Assembly: GCA_914767715.1 (NCBI GenBank)
Contig: OU612075.1
Coordinates: 17,050,001 to 17,114,000, forward strand
Reading direction: 5' to 3'
Source: Membranipora membranacea
Taxonomy: Eukaryota; Bryozoa; Gymnolaemata; Cheilostomatida; Membraniporidae
DNA: 64,000 bases
A program made the position numbers and the translations under genes. Each line of letters opens with the position of its first letter. Within the stretch, counting starts at the first letter, position 1. The notes under the pieces were generated by a model. It was given only the letters and a program-made list of their open reading frames with translations, did not search any database and was not told the DNA's origin. Shown piece by piece: positions 1 to 30,367 of the stretch.

Positions 1-87
1 AAACGAAGTTGAACCAAATTACAGCTAAAAAGAGAATTTATAATGTAAATATATATATAATCAAGTTTCCAGGCCTGATATAATTAC

Positions 88-2166
88 CTGAAGAGTTATG
101 GCTGAAAACTTCAGAGCTGTCTAGGGGTACTCCCTCATATGATTGCAGATGAGTATGAACTTCAGATGAAGATGGCCTAGCGCTGTGAAAAATGAATAAC
201 ATATACACAAATAATCGCACACCCCTGAATCATTTGCTTAGTTGAAGGGAGGTACAAACACGACAAAGGTAAAAACTACATGCCACTATCAGGACATGTC
301 CAGGGTGTACAATACTTTCTTGAGGACAAGGCACACATATTCAATCCCCTATATCCCTTCAGATTGCAACTTGTTAACACAAAATATATTGAGCTGTACC
401 TTCTTTGTGATTGTGAATGTAAATACCCATGAATAGAGTAACAGCACGGCCTTCCAAAATAAATGGGAGATTGAGATGTAATAATACGCTCTTACCGTTT
501 GTCGAGTAAGTTTGTAGTTTTGAGATAGAATACGGATTCATCATCAGTGATACTCCCTTCACTTATAGACTCATCATCTGGTACTATAAAACCATCGAGG
601 CTGTAATCAGTAGATATAAACGAATTCATTAGGACTTCACGTACCCCCCCCCCTTCTTAGCAGTTTTTTAGTGCAATCATATGTTACGGGCAAAGTTTCA
701 TAGCACAACTCACATTTGTAAATGGTTTATCGGCATACATATTTTTATCACTTGAATTTACATTCACAATGATATAACATACTAACCTTGTATCAGGGTC
801 CTCAGATACTGCCTCGCCACCCACAGAACCTTCACTGGAGGTTGAGGATATTCTGCTTTTGGGTTTCCTCATCTTTTTCAAAACTAAGCAATACACAAAA
901 TCAAAGAAATGTTGGTTATGATGAAACACCAGTATCTGTAGGCTACGCAACAGGCTAATTAACCCATAGCTTGTGACAACTATATGACTTAGTGCAGATG
1001 ATAGCATCGATTTGCAAGAGATAAAACAAAACTTTTATGGTTAATTTAATGTTGTTTTGATGTTTTTAAATTTAGGGCTGGCAAGAGATGATTTTTAAAC
1101 CATGATAGCAACGCAATGCCTTAATATGCACAAAGCCAAATTCATACCCTTTATGGTAGAATTAAAATTAATTGATAAACACTGAAAAAACGTAACTCAC
1201 AGTTTTCATACGCATCTTCATCATCTGAGGATTCCACCACATTTCTCCTACACGATGCTGAAGATGATTCTATTACATTTCTCCTATGGGATGCTGGGGA
1301 GCTTGTAGTCTGTTTCAAATCTTTCCTCTGTGTCTTCTTTATTTTCAACGCACTTATACTCTCAGTCAGCTCGTTTAGGGACTGCGATGTCAGAGACTCA
1401 TCTGGGCTGCTAGCTTCGTCTGTGCTGCTGGCTTCATCAGAGATCAGTGCGTTCTTTTGATGCCTTTGGCGCAGGTCATCTTCCCAATCCGAGCTGATAT
1501 CATGCGCTGTTTCCTTCACCCTGTAAATATAGAGCAAAACCAGTCATGCCAACAAAGCCATTGGAATTTGCAAAACACCACTTAATTTTTGTTGGTGTTG
1601 TTAATATAGTTCTGTCCCATTCGAGTAGGAAGCATCAACAGCGTGTTTTATCAACACTTTGTCCTTCCACTTTGTTTCCCATTAAACAGCGTCATTTTAA
1701 ATGGATGAGCCTCATAAAAAAATATGCATGCCTACTTTGCTCTACTTTGTTTGCTATGTATTTGGCGTATTTTTGATACTATCTCAAATCTGATTCTTAT
1801 GAATTACCTGTAATTTGCGGACTCATCTTCATCCGAACTTAGTGACAGCAGGGATTCGCACTCGTTGGACTGCTTTTTCATTCCTGATAATAAAGACAAT
1901 GTGCGAAATGACAATCGCAACTCGGTGTACGTCAGGTCTCAGTATAGCCATCTTAACTGGTGTAAAAACATACTGCTCCCTATAGTAAATATCCAGAGGC
2001 ATTTCTGGGTTATCAACTCGATGTTCAAATATACCTAATATTTTGTAAATAAATGAAACTGGGGAAAATTATACAATATATTACCAGTTTCTTTAGCGTC
2101 GTTCTGTTTCTTCTTCAGTCCCTGTTTGAGAAGTTCAGTGAACGATTCTTCATCTGATGATATCAT
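88..2166 (-). CDS. Acidic, Ser-rich protein of unknown function, N-terminal exons only (GCNA-like candidate)
   Basis: Six exons on the minus strand keep one frame with good splice sites: 2085-2177, 1808-1883, 1201-1520, 787-884, 496-600 and 88-176. The first ATG in frame is at 2166. The gene continues past the left edge. The product so far is low-complexity and disordered, dominated by Ser, Asp and Glu (SSDEESF, LSSDEDES, ISSDWEDD, ESSDDEDAYE), with a basic patch FLKKMRKPKSR followed by DGFIVPDDES. A short FIVxDDE-type motif after such a tract is found in several chromatin and DNA-repair proteins. The pattern suggests, without proving, the disordered N-terminus of a GCNA/ACRC-type protein, whose SprT-like domain would lie off the window. 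CCDC82-like and FANCM-like proteins are alternatives. I do not recognise it firmly. The exon structure is well supported; the name is not. Confidence 0.6.
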
Positions 2167-2762
2167 TTTGATCTTCTCTAAAAAAATATTGAGTAATTAT
2201 TTGGTCCTAATAATTCCAATTTGTTCAGCACCGCTGACATTTTGTTAAAGAATCCTAATGGGCTGACAAACTGAACAACTCCGCAAAATTGGTTGTCAAA
2301 GCAGTCCAATGAACCTTCACTAGTAGTTTATTGGTCAAACAACTTCTATTATACCACAATGCCTTATTAGGCATATAAAGATAAGTGATATTAGATAAGT
2401 GGTAGCAGGGGAATGGTTATAGCTTGTTTAACTGCAGGGCAGAGGAAAATTACCAAGCATAGGCCTAAGTAGCATTTTGGTAGGTGCTGTTTTGAGATGG
2501 CAAAGCTCCATTTAACGCATCCACTAAATGAGAAAACAGACAAGAATGTACAGTAGGAAGGTCTGGTGGAGGAGGAAGCACAGGCCTAGTCTACTGCCAA
2601 CCAAAATCAAAAATATTGCCACTGCAAAGCCAGGTTTGGCATCCCCAGTGGGCCTGAATGTAGCCAATGTGTTGGCTCTTATCACACCTTGAGCTTGGCT
2701 GGCTAGCCTGAATGGTGATCATTCTCATTGATTGAAATCATTTCATGAATTGCAGAGCTTTC

Positions 2763-3516
2763 GGGCCATTCCATGGGGACTGATCAAATGTGTGTGCTGA
2801 CAAATTTTTGATTTTAGTAGTCTAGTTGGAACAAGCATGTTCAAATTAGCACAAATACAGATTCCTAGGTTTCTGAGTCAAACGGTAGCTGTTTTACAGC
2901 TGCTTAAAGTTCGGGAGAATGTTGTGGGCACAGCTCCAAAGCCATTTTCTGAAATTCTTCTCATTTCACACTTCAATATCTTGAAATCTAAGTTTTGTTG
3001 AGACTTGAGAATTCAGATATCGATAGAACCACATCTTAATGTTATTTTAAGACTATTTCCGGTGCTGCTCTGTCAAGACCCGAGAGGTCAGAGGTCACCA
3101 AAATTGCTCGATTTTGTCCGTTTGTAACGGGCTGAAACTGAAAAATGTGCAGGTATAATAACAAAGTAAGTTAGTATTAGCTTTCAAATGCATGTACTGA
3201 TCGTAAATCAATTTACATTTTGTCATTCGGACGAATTGGAGAGCTGTGGCAGCAAAAATTCAAGATGGCCGCCTTCAGAAATGTGCCGGTAGCGCCCAAT
3301 CTTGGGCATGATTGGTCAAAGATAGCGTGAAAAATGTGACAAAAAATATATGAATTATATACAATTAACACCTGAAAAATCCTTTTCTGCAATAAAAATT
3401 AAGGATAAATTATTTGACTCTCTAATGCCCAAATTTCAGACGAAAATGCCTAATAATTTAGTATCAAAATTAGTCTTCACACACATTTGATCAGTCCCCA
3501 GCCCATGGAATGGCCC
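2763..3516. mobile_element. Non-autonomous TIR element (MITE-like), about 750 bp
   Basis: The left end reads GGGCCATTCCATGG then GGACTGATCAAATGTGTGTG (about 2763-2797). The reverse complement of the right end (about 3479-3516) gives the same two blocks with a 4-5 base indel between them, so the terminal inverted repeats are about 34 bp. CTTTC flanks both ends and is a plausible short target duplication. There is no transposase reading frame inside. The superfamily cannot be assigned from the ends alone. Confidence 0.7.
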
Positions 3517-4194
3517 TTTCTAATAATTGTAAAGATGAAGGATATATATAAATACAAAGACATCAAAAACACAAATTTTTGGCCTTTGGCTCGGTCAACA
3601 TGTTGTTTTCATTGTGTGGAACCAATAATTATTCACTAGCTGGGACTAAACTAAAATTCATCCATGGGGTAAGAACTTACAAGATAATTTTGAAAAAATG
3701 ATATTTCTCCTCTGCTATTTACAATCACAATCTATTGAGGTAGCAGTCACTAGTCCTAAGATATTTTACTACTCATTTAAGTACTTTAGTCTAACACAGG
3801 TTTTCAAGTTTTAGCTCATCAATTAAAGTAAAGATATTATGATTGGTTTAATCTCACCAATGAAATGAAGGTGTTCATTTTTCCACCAATGATAATTCAT
3901 TTACTATTTTTCATTCTTTGGAAAGAAAATTTACTTGGCTCACTGTTATCAAATCATAGAAGAAAAAATTGTCCTGGCAAGGGTTGCAAATACTAGGTGG
4001 AATACTGTCACTGTCAAGTTTAGGCATAGTTTAGCCAAGGAGGCTGGCTAGCATTGTATAGGTGTTCTAGGTCCTTGAAAATATTGCCACCTTCTATAAG
4101 TCTAGATAGCCAATGTGATTGTATGCTCTGTTAGTGATGGATTTCCTTCATTGCATCATCATCATCAGGCATAATTAATAATATCTACCACTAC

Positions 4195-4325
4195 TCCAGT
4201 AGAATAGTAGCCAAGCAATGTTTTTGCTCTGATTGGTGGGAGATTTTTCCTCTCTCCACCCACCAATCAGAGCAAAAAAGCATTTAGAAGAGAGAGAGTC
4301 AACCAGCATATTTTACTCTACTGTC
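4195..4325. mobile_element. Short foldback (hairpin) element
   Basis: The arm GCTCTGATTGGTGGG near 4226 is matched by CCCACCAATCAGAGC near 4259, with AATG/CATT flanks extending the pairing and a short loop between. This is a compact palindromic repeat typical of miniature foldback elements. No coding content. Confidence 0.6.
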
Positions 4326-5310
4326 TACCCCATCCTTAGGTTGCTGGGCTTAGCTAGAAGGAAGGAATAAAGACTTCTTCCTAGAAGTAGGTCTGTCAAT
4401 ACACTCTATTGTGCTTTGATGCATGTTGTACCAAGCTGTTGACAACAGGGCAGGACTACCTGTCCCTAGCCAGTCAAAAAGAACAAGGCTGATTTAAAAC
4501 AAGGCTCGCACGTTATGAGCAGACATAGCAAACCAATACAGATATAATTATTGGCGTATGGCGAGTCCTGTCGCATATCAACCTGTAAATATTTATTACA
4601 TGTGACTATATACCCATTTTTATCAACATAATTGGTACACTTGTAAAGAATGCATGGAGCGGTTTTGACTATCCATCATAGTGGAAAGGAACTATATGAT
4701 GTCTGAAATTATACATGTTCTATGAAAATGCGCATAAGGCATATCATGAGATCCCTTGACTGAGATGTGAACAAACTCTAACTTGATGACACTTGATGTG
4801 AAATGTGTTCATCTGATGAGTTTGGTCTGTGGCTTTCAAATCCTGAGGAAATGCCACGATATGAACATACATCTCAGAAATGTGTGTAGAACACTGAATT
4901 AGATTCTTCTCTTAGAATGGAAATAGTATCATGGCGTGATACAGTTAGGACACTAAACACAGGGACCCATCTGACTGTTATCTGATTGGCTGTCCCTAGT
5001 AGCATGAATAATTGGCCTGAGAAATTGTCTTGTTTACAAAACTGCAAACAGTAATTATACCCCATACAGGGTCGATGATTAGGGCATTTCTAGATTGCTA
5101 CTAGGGACTGGCTATTTTTGCAAGCCCTTTGTTTTGCAAAAGAAAGCTAATGATGCTATTCCAGATATGGAATTCAATGGTGTAGAAATATACAGAAAAT
5201 GTGCCGTATTTATTTGAAAACACTCAGTACCGACCCAGCCCTAACAACAGACCTATCTAACATTGTTTCAGGGCTGAGTAAAACATCCTTATTATTCTTT
5301 ATTGTAGACA

Positions 5311-21807
<16,497 letters not shown>

Positions 21808-23192
21808 GGTATATAATTGTGTCGACAAAGAGTCAGTGAGCTGGTATGCATGTATGCATTAGCCATACCTAGGGATTTAGTGTCGACAGAATAGGGACTA
21901 TGTAATAGATATACACACTGTAATGTTTACAATCAAACTAGTATAGGCAGCCCCTTGAGTTAGACACATCAACTCTTTATGGACTTATCTTGAGCTAATG
22001 ATCGGAGTGACACTAGAGATTGATGGTATTGGACCTAATTATATACTAATTTACGCCATGTAGTTAGATTAAGTTTGATCCATTTGCCTGCATTCGGAGT
22101 TGCTCCCCCTCCACTAGTTACCTACCATGTAGTTGGTTGGTGGTGTCTTGTTATCAATGAGTGAGTTTATTTGCCAGTCACAAGTATATTGAGTCGTGAC
22201 AGATGACTATTGTTCTGGGTTATAATGAGTTGTTTTCCTGGTAATTTATTTTCAAAAAGGAGCTTTCATATGACTGCTATATACATGGTTATCTGAAAAG
22301 ACCCAAACTGTGAAAAGTGCTATAAAATGGAGATGTTTATGAACAATATAGTTTGATTTATGAGACTGGAGTAAACTAGTGAGTACATCTTGTGACTGTG
22401 TTTGAAAGTATAAAGCGAGGACTGCAGTCCCAAACCAGTACATATACATGTGTGTGTATATATATATATATATATATAGATATATATATGTATATATATT
22501 ATATGTATGATTACACTTTGTATATTACAAATAATGTATGTTCATGGGACCATAAGATAAAATGATACAAACAAATGAGACTGTGCTCCCAATACCCAGC
22601 ACATAATATTATGTTGATGCACTATTCTCTGTAACAGATAAGTAGACATGATCCAAGAATTAGGGCAATTGCTTCGTCAGAAAAGTATAAAAAAATAATA
22701 GCAATAAACCTGCAACAGTAACAATGGGGACGTAAATCAGACATACCATTCATTCCATTTGATAAATATATGTAATTATACACTGAGTTATCCTTTCATA
22801 GCTCAAGTGGGCACAACTCCAAATGATTGTCATAATTTGTTTGCAATACCGTATAAACCTATATAACACACACAAACATATCTAGGTTACTTCAAATAAT
22901 ATTTTCGGTTGTGAAATTTGTCTTTTCTTTATTTGGCACATTCCTTTGCCCTGAGTTGGTGGAGGTAACAAACATCAGATTGCGGTTTTATTGCTTCAAG
23001 GTCACACGTGTCCAAGACAGTCAATAAACCACTAGGCTTACAAAATTTCTTCAAGCTTCATTCCTTCCAGTAGGCTCTTTGATGTTTCAAAATTCAAGTC
23101 CCTCTGTATCAACTCATTGTCAATAGACACGCCATGAACATATCACCAGCGCTATTGTTTGTATCCGCCAAAATACAGAGATGATTCACGAG
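21808..23192. other. Convergent intergenic region between EARS2 and the GPCR
   Basis: Holds the 3' untranslated ends of both genes. It contains one arm of the dispersed hairpin repeat (about 22070-22120) and a TA/TATATG microsatellite at about 22450-22500. TTTATT near 22929 and 22987 are possible minus-strand polyadenylation signals for the GPCR; AATAAA near 22703 could serve EARS2. Confidence 0.5.
22450..22500. repeat. TA-rich microsatellite
   Basis: A run of (TA)n with GTATATAT interruptions. Confidence 0.8.
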
Positions 23193-26100
23193 TCATGTAA
23201 AACCATTGACATTATCTGTGGAGCTTGTCTCATTGACCACAGAGAGGTGTGGTTTGTTATGAAAGCTGCTCATAGAGTGAGTGGAGAGTAGTCTGGTTTT
23301 GACAGGTGGGTGGCTCTCACAGTACGATACCTGAGTACTCTGAATGGTCGCTCGTCGATGGAGGGGCTTTGCTTCTTTCCTGCATCGGAATGCTGTCAGG
23401 AAAGCACTTCTAAACTTCTTACTCATAAAACAGTACCTACAAAACAATGATATTAGGGGTTATATTTCAGAGATGAGTTGGTAATACAATCAATGGGAAA
23501 TGACACAGTAATTAGTTTAATTCTCAACCAATGTTATTCTAAACCAATTCAATTCAAAATGCAAGAAACATGCTCGACTTAAAACAAAGAAAGTTTGAGG
23601 CTATTCATGATCGATGATTTTGTCTGCATTATGATGATTTTGTTCATCTTAAAACAATTTCATCCAAACATCAAGACATTGAGATTGACAACTTTTCATC
23701 TTACAAATATGAAAAACATAGAAAGGAATGATATTGTCTTCACAAAATGGAAGTAATACAGCTACTCTTTGTTTCTCAAGGAAGCAAAGGTAAAACTCAC
23801 TATCGCTTCCATTTAGCCTGTATAAAAGTTACTATATAAACTTACGTGATCGGATTGCAGCAAGAGGAAGCGTAGGCCAGCAGCCTGAGCATAGACAGTG
23901 TGAGTTGTGGGTTGTGCATGTGATCGGTTATAGATTGCCTGTCTAACACCACCCATACATACACGACATACAGAGGGGTCCAACACACAAAGAACTCAAC
24001 TACTATCACAAACAACATCTTGATCACTCGTTTTTTGGATCGTATGTTCGACTGTAAAGAATAAATAGGTAAACAAGTTTTGTTTATGAATACAAAGTAA
24101 CGATTTATGTAACGATATATAAAAGCTCAATGGTATGAAACAGCAGTCCGATACGTTACACAAATGAATGTGAAACATTTGCTTTGCTTGCTCGTCGGAA
24201 TCGTTGGACACATACCCGGGAGGAATGACTCCTCATACTGTTATTAGTCTCCTGTCGCTTCACTAAAGGTTTACTTTGTCTGCTGTGCTGGCTGTGTGGT
24301 GTAAAGTGAAATCTCGTTGACTCCGATCCGGTAGGGCTAGTCATAGAACCCCCATTCAGATTGATGCCGTTAGGGGACGTCACTGGTGTCAGCCCGCCTG
24401 TCAATGGGATCTCGGACTCATCACTGATGTCGCTTGTATCACTAGTCAGGGACATCTGTCTCTTTGCCTTAATGGCTAAAGTATCAGGTGTCTCTGAAAA
24501 AATAAAGAATTATGACAATTACATACTAATGCGTCACCTCAGTGGAAGAATATGGATAGGCTGTTTTTTTCCTATCTTTTAATTGCACATGATAGTGAGA
24601 GGGCAACCCTTATATATTTGATATGATAAGTTGCACCAGAGTCGATTTGCAACTAACAAATAAAATTGTTATGATTTAGAATTTGAAAGATAGCACACAT
24701 GCCTATCAACCACAGCCTTAACAAGTGCAGTTACAGGTTTCCCCTATTTATTTTGGTTCTTGCGCCAAACTAAGTTTCTTTGAATATCGTCATGATGTTT
24801 TTATTCAATATCAATCCGTACCAATAGAATTCATAGCTTTGAAGCCCATCCATAGAGTCCTTGCGATGAGGCCGTAGGCTATACTCATTATGGTGAGAGG
24901 CACCACTAAGTCGGCCACGATCAACTGAAATACATAATACGCCATGCGTAAACTCGCCACATCCTTCGGCCACCTAGATAGAACAAAATGTATATGATTG
25001 TTTGTGAACATGTTCGATTCTGCTCAAAACACTACCAGAGCCATCAGCTTCAAGTGAACAGATAGAGCACAGATCATTATGCTGACATTTCTTAGCTTCT
25101 CCATAATAATAATGATTAATTACTTAAACATAAATAACTGGGGCTTTACCCTAAATTAAATAGAGTTTGGCATATTTTGGTGCCTTAGTACAAAAATATG
25201 AGATCCATTGATCTGACAGAGTTGAGAGATGTATGTTGTATGTGTTTATTCTTCTAAAGATATCACTGAGAAAAAAACAGATTGATTCATCAACTTGCTG
25301 ATATATCGGTCGCTTCTTTGGTCGTTTAATTGATTTGGTTGGCTGGAAGTTGTGTGGGTTGTTAAGTCAGGGTTGGTATGGGTCGCTTGGTTGGAGGTTG
25401 TGTATCACGTTGCTACTTACACATCTTGACATTCATGTGCACCGCTTATAGGATAGGTTTTTATCTTGTTGAATACCGCCATAGGTATATTCATTACCAA
25501 AGCTAATATCCAGATTATAGCTATTACCTGAAACAAATTTATCAGACATGATAACAATATGGATTAGACAGTGTCATCATGAATCATGAATAATATGATA
25601 AATCAATGCGAAAATTCTAATTCATTTAAATTTGTACATTTATATAAGGGAAGTTGTCTTTCCATGTATCAGAGATGGACAACTCCTTGAGGCTTGAAGT
25701 ATAACAATTTTTCTCAATGGTACCAGGGAGGTCTCCTACCCTCCCTGATGGTCAAAGGGAGGCACAGGCTAATTAGAACCTTAGAACTCGTAGAACTACG
25801 GAATGGGTTCATAATATACAAATATTCATACTATACAAAGTTGTATCACATATTCCTCTCTATCACACTGTCTCGTCATAGATTACATAAAAAGTTAGCT
25901 GAAGTGGCTTCCTGTACTGCTTGGGATGCTTAAATTGTAAGTCTTGCTTTCTGATATCAAAGGGTCAAACATTACTCATATTTTCATGCTTCGCAATGTT
26001 TCGCAGTCGGAAAATACAAGAATCAAACGGATTTATATTAAGTTGTGCTGTTATGCTGTAGTCATGAAATTTGCAGCGGACGGAAGCTTCACACTTCCAT

Positions 26101-29100
26101 GTGTTTGTGTAGTTTTTGGCATATACCTGACTGCTGGTATTACCAAATATGTAAATCCAAAAGCGGCAGAGCCACATTACTTTTATTTTTGGGCCTGCAG
26201 TGGTGCGTGATGCACATGTTATATGTCAATGTCTGTACTAATGTGTGGGTTAAAGATGAATGAATTCCATTCAGATCTATATCTAAGTGTATAATGTCTT
26301 TTAGAATGTGAAAACTTTCTTAGATCTTTGTATCTCAACGGAGATCAATTATCAAATTAGGCAGCAGATAATTTCTCTTGCTGCGCTCAGAGATTGAGGC
26401 ACCGTTAATCTTCAGATTTAATTACGTTATCTTGTGGGGGCCTCGTAGTACCCTCAACATAATTGGTTCGGCACCCAAGCTATACTTCATGCAGTTAAAA
26501 ACTGGGGCGCTCTGTTGTGTGAATGGGTCGATATGAAATTGTTTTGCTCGTTTCTGATCTGCTGCCAATTTTCTATTGGGAAAGTGGATGAGAAACTTTT
26601 CAGGCAAATATCTATAAAACAATTAGACAGTTACCCATTGATTGATTATATAAGTGGGTTGGTATCACTGCTTATGAAAAATCTGATGTAATTACCCTTA
26701 ACTCTGAATTTGAATCTAGTAATACACCCTGCCTGAATACACAAAGATTGATGGTTTTACATCAGATATCACTCAACGTACACAATCATCGCTTCTGTGA
26801 ATTAATCCCATGAGAGTACCCTTTCATGAGGTTACTCGTGAATTTCTCTAAATTTTCTGATATATATTTCTGATTTAGATTTGCAACATGTGATCTACTC
26901 TTTTTGGCAGCCATAAATCCTCCCCCACATGTTTTAATTATTTCATTATAAAGGTTAACATGGCGGCACGTTAGCTTTCACTTACGACTCCTTCACTTCT
27001 ATAATGGTTCATGCTCTGCCAAATTGCTCTGAGCCGGAGACTATGGTCATGAGTGAATCACTCATGAGGCCACCCCTTATTTTTTCTGCACTCAAGAAAT
27101 ACTGCAAAACTTATAAATAAACTAGCGTAAATGAAGAACTACACCAGCTTCGTAATTTGAGATTTTGATATGTTTAGGCTGCAGTAAAAGTATTGGGTGA
27201 CAAAATGTTTTTTAATTATTTCTAGCTGTCAACGTTCTGATATCATACCATAGACATATGAATACTGAGTAAAACATCAGTATTATTGTTTATCGTATAA
27301 TACACCCTTTGAAAAAAATTTTTATCATTGATAAGTGGTTTAAAATCAGTGACTCACTTTGTAGCTGTGCCCCATATGCTGCCATTTACGTGACGTCAGC
27401 GGGTTACAGATAGCGTAGAATCTCTCCAGTGAAATGGCGACCAATGTAAACGCACTGGCAGATACGGACATGGCTACAATGAAGAAAAAAAATTTTTATG
27501 TATATGTAATATTTATTTAATTTTATATATATTTATGTTCTACAGCGGGCAAGAATGATTCTTGAAATGTTAGATGTCCTAACTAAGGAAAATCACCCTG
27601 GTTCATGTATGGTAAAAGATAAGCAATGAAATATTTTTTTATCTTGAGTAATACGAGGTAAACATGTAGGGCAAGAGAACGGAGTGTGCACTATAATACA
27701 AGGTAATGGCTTATACCAGCATCTGAGCCGAAATTCTCTGTTTTATACATACCTATAAAAGAACCACACTGGGACTCTACTGTGCATTAGTGTCTGAAAT
27801 TTTTTAATGCTGCTTCATATTAATGCAGTTGCGCTCATATTAAGAGCGGTACATGCAGTAATTAGCTTTTCTCGGTACTTTGGTTTCTGTTAAAGCTATT
27901 TTTTCTACTAGAAGCGCTACCAACCGTACTCTAGATATTTTATATTTGTCATTAGAAATATTTTCCCAGGCTCGCAAACACAGCCTTATAATTTGTCCTG
28001 GGATTCTGGTGGATTAAATTCTCAGATTGGTCAACCTGTTTATTGTTTACACGGGCATGTCGATCATTTCTTACGTCAAACAATGCAATTAGGCATAGGA
28101 CCTACACAAAATTCCATCTACTGGGCATAATAATAAAAACAGCAAAATACATACAAAACAAATTTTACAAACACACTAAATCATAGTCATTTAATTGCAC
28201 ATGACAATACCTACCACATTAATCCGACGAGTTGACTCTAACTCCTGGATTAATCCAAATATTTTTATATACAATATTTTTTATGAAATTGTGACCAACC
28301 TTGAAGATACCTTATCATGACGCACATGACGGGTCCGAATACAAAATCTTCGAGTATCACAGGAATCACAGTAAAGGGCATACAGAATATCGCCAGAAGT
28401 AAATCACTTATCGCCAGGTTGAGCAAAAACATATTAGTGATCGTCCGCATCTTTATATTCTGTGCAAATGTGGCTATAACCTTTACAAAGAAAAACAATA
28501 ATAATACAAATAGAGATCAAAACAACCTTTTTCAAACATAAAGAGTTAGGTTTTGTTTTATTGGTAAAGGCTAATTGGAAAGAACAGGCGGTTAATGCCC
28601 GACCTTTTATTTACAGCGATCTATAACACATATATTTATGTATATTGTATTCGTATTGCGTATCCTGACCACTCCTTGCCAGATGCCAGCTGTGTTGTTA
28701 ACTTTTAAAAACAACCAAAACAACTTGGTGTGTCAAAGTTGACCTGGACAAGCTTGTGCAGTTGGGAGATAGGCACAACAATATCGAACCTAACAAAATT
28801 AGTTCACACATGCTAATATATCATCTTGCTTACCAATCCGTTGCCGGCTAGCGCCAAAAGGAAAATAATCCCGTGTAGAGAGAGCACAACCTCATCCTGA
28901 ACTGATAGCTCGTAAGATTTAGTATTCTGTACAGTGGTGCTACCATTGTCTGTGACATTGATGTCTATTAGCATACTGGTGGACGGTGATGAGAACAAAA
29001 TAGTTCCATTTATGAGTTGGTGTTCATCTCTGCTAGTAATCACTGCTTCCCTCTTTGTCCTGAAGTGATGATAGGAATGGGACATCAGCCAGACAGCTGA

Positions 29101-29112
29101 TGTAGCAGACAT
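23193..29112 (-). CDS. Cholecystokinin/gastrin-receptor-like GPCR, 8 exons
   Basis: Rhodopsin-class peptide receptor of 520 residues. Exons in transcript order: 28834-29112, 28300-28480, 27358-27473, 25421-25527, 24822-24973, 24216-24493, 23846-24051 and 23193-23436; every junction keeps phase. The N-terminus lacks an obvious signal peptide and has NGT, NVT and NGS glycosylation sites. TM1 contains GNGLV, TM2 NLAISDLLLA, TM3 ends LERFYAICNPL (ERF instead of DRY). A conserved Cys pair lies before TM3 and in loop 2 (HECQD). TM6 has CWTP and TM7 CCNPITYCF. Loop 3 is Ser/Thr-rich and filled by one separate exon, and KKRVIKML precedes TM6 as in CCK receptors. The strings SRKWQHMGHSYKVIA and SLERF are close to vertebrate CCKAR/CCKBR. 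The ligand is inferred to be a CCK/sulfakinin-type peptide. Convergent with EARS2, divergent from TBC1D19. Confidence 0.92.
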
Positions 29113-29113
29113 T

Positions 29114-29256
29114 GTCCTGGCGATGTGCTAGCGATTTGCTGGCGATATACTGGTGAAATGCTTGCAATGTGCTGGCGATGCGTTTGCAATGTGCTGGCGC
29201 TGTCCTGGCAATGCCCTGGCGACGTGCTGGTGACGTTCCAGCGATCTTCTGGTGAT
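29114..29256. repeat. 11-bp minisatellite abutting the GPCR start codon
   Basis: About 13 diverged units of the form GTGCTGGCGAT run from one base beyond the GPCR ATG away from the gene. The position is the 5' leader or core promoter of the receptor. The open frames here, on both strands, are products of the repeat. Confidence 0.8.
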
Positions 29257-30367
29257 GTGACCGTTTGTACACTGATAACTTTCACCACAGCTATCTTAAT
29301 GAAGTTCAGCAGCATTCAGTGGAATGAAAAGTACCCATTGGAACGAAAATCAGTCGGGGTCTAGTCCAGTCAAACACTGTCTACAAAATGAAAGGAAAAA
29401 AGTTCAACATGAATCCCTTTGCAACCTCTTTATATTAAACTGAATGTTAATGGACCATTTTATACAACTAATTGAGTTGTTTTAGCAGTGATGAAATCAT
29501 ATGAGGCCACATTAGAAGCAATACACTGCAGCTGTCTGCTGTGCTCTTTTTCTATGCTTTGTCGGTCATGGAACTGCAAAAAAACTATTGCGGGGTTTGT
29601 CTGCTGCAGAATATCGATGAAAAGTGAGGGACCCTAGATCAACCATCCCTGCTGAATTTGTAAAATTGCTTTGGCACTCAACTTTAGCTAAACTTGAGTT
29701 GACTTTTGAACCTTGTTGTTTGGTTAGATTTTATAGTGCATAAGTTAGGCCCTACTACCAAAACATGTCATTGTTGTAGAATGCGTGCTTTGGTAAATTA
29801 TCAAAGGTAAACATTGCAAAAATATTCAGAAAAATGTCTGGAATGCTGAGAATTTGATCTTCAGTACAAATAGGTGGCGTTGGTCATCGTTATTATAATA
29901 TTTAGTTACCATATCTAACAAAAATGATGCGTTTTTGATTGGAAACTCAGATAAAGTAATGGCCATTGAACAAAGATTCTATTATTAGGTCACTGGGTAT
30001 GAGCTATTGTATGCTCGGAATTTCAAACAAAACCAAAGCTTGAAAAAATAACTCTTTCCCCCCCCCCCCCCGACTCTACTAGTCAGAGCAAATTTGCAAG
30101 AACAAGGAAACATAGCTTAGACCCGCTAAGTGATATACTGTGTATGAACACTGAATAATCCCGCCTACTTCATTTCAGCTCAAATTTTAGAAGGAATGGG
30201 TGACATGAAAACACAGGACTCAAATAAGTAACCTGGCAGATCGGGGTAATCTCTGAAGTTGACGTATGTTACGGTATGTGGAATGGGTGAAAATGAGGTA
30301 AGCATCTTACCACTGTGAAATAGAGGAAGGATACTGAATAGACAATGGTGTAAAACCGTATTGAATT

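Larger units (their letters stand above)
2178..5310. other. Gene-free interval between divergent genes, with two TIR elements
   Basis: No exon with family similarity was found on either strand. The stretch separates the minus-strand acidic gene from plus-strand EARS2, so both promoters should lie here. It contains a TIR element at about 2763-3516 and a foldback element at about 4195-4325, listed separately. The rest is AT-rich unique-looking sequence. Confidence 0.55.

Noticed and set aside
26422-26622. 66-codon minus-strand frame in a GPCR intron
   Set aside because: No partner exon, no family similarity, and GPCR exons 3 and 4 join without it.
29033-29364. Four overlapping frames of about 76-79 codons near the GPCR start
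   Set aside because: Generated by the 11-bp repeat array and by the antisense of GPCR exon 1.
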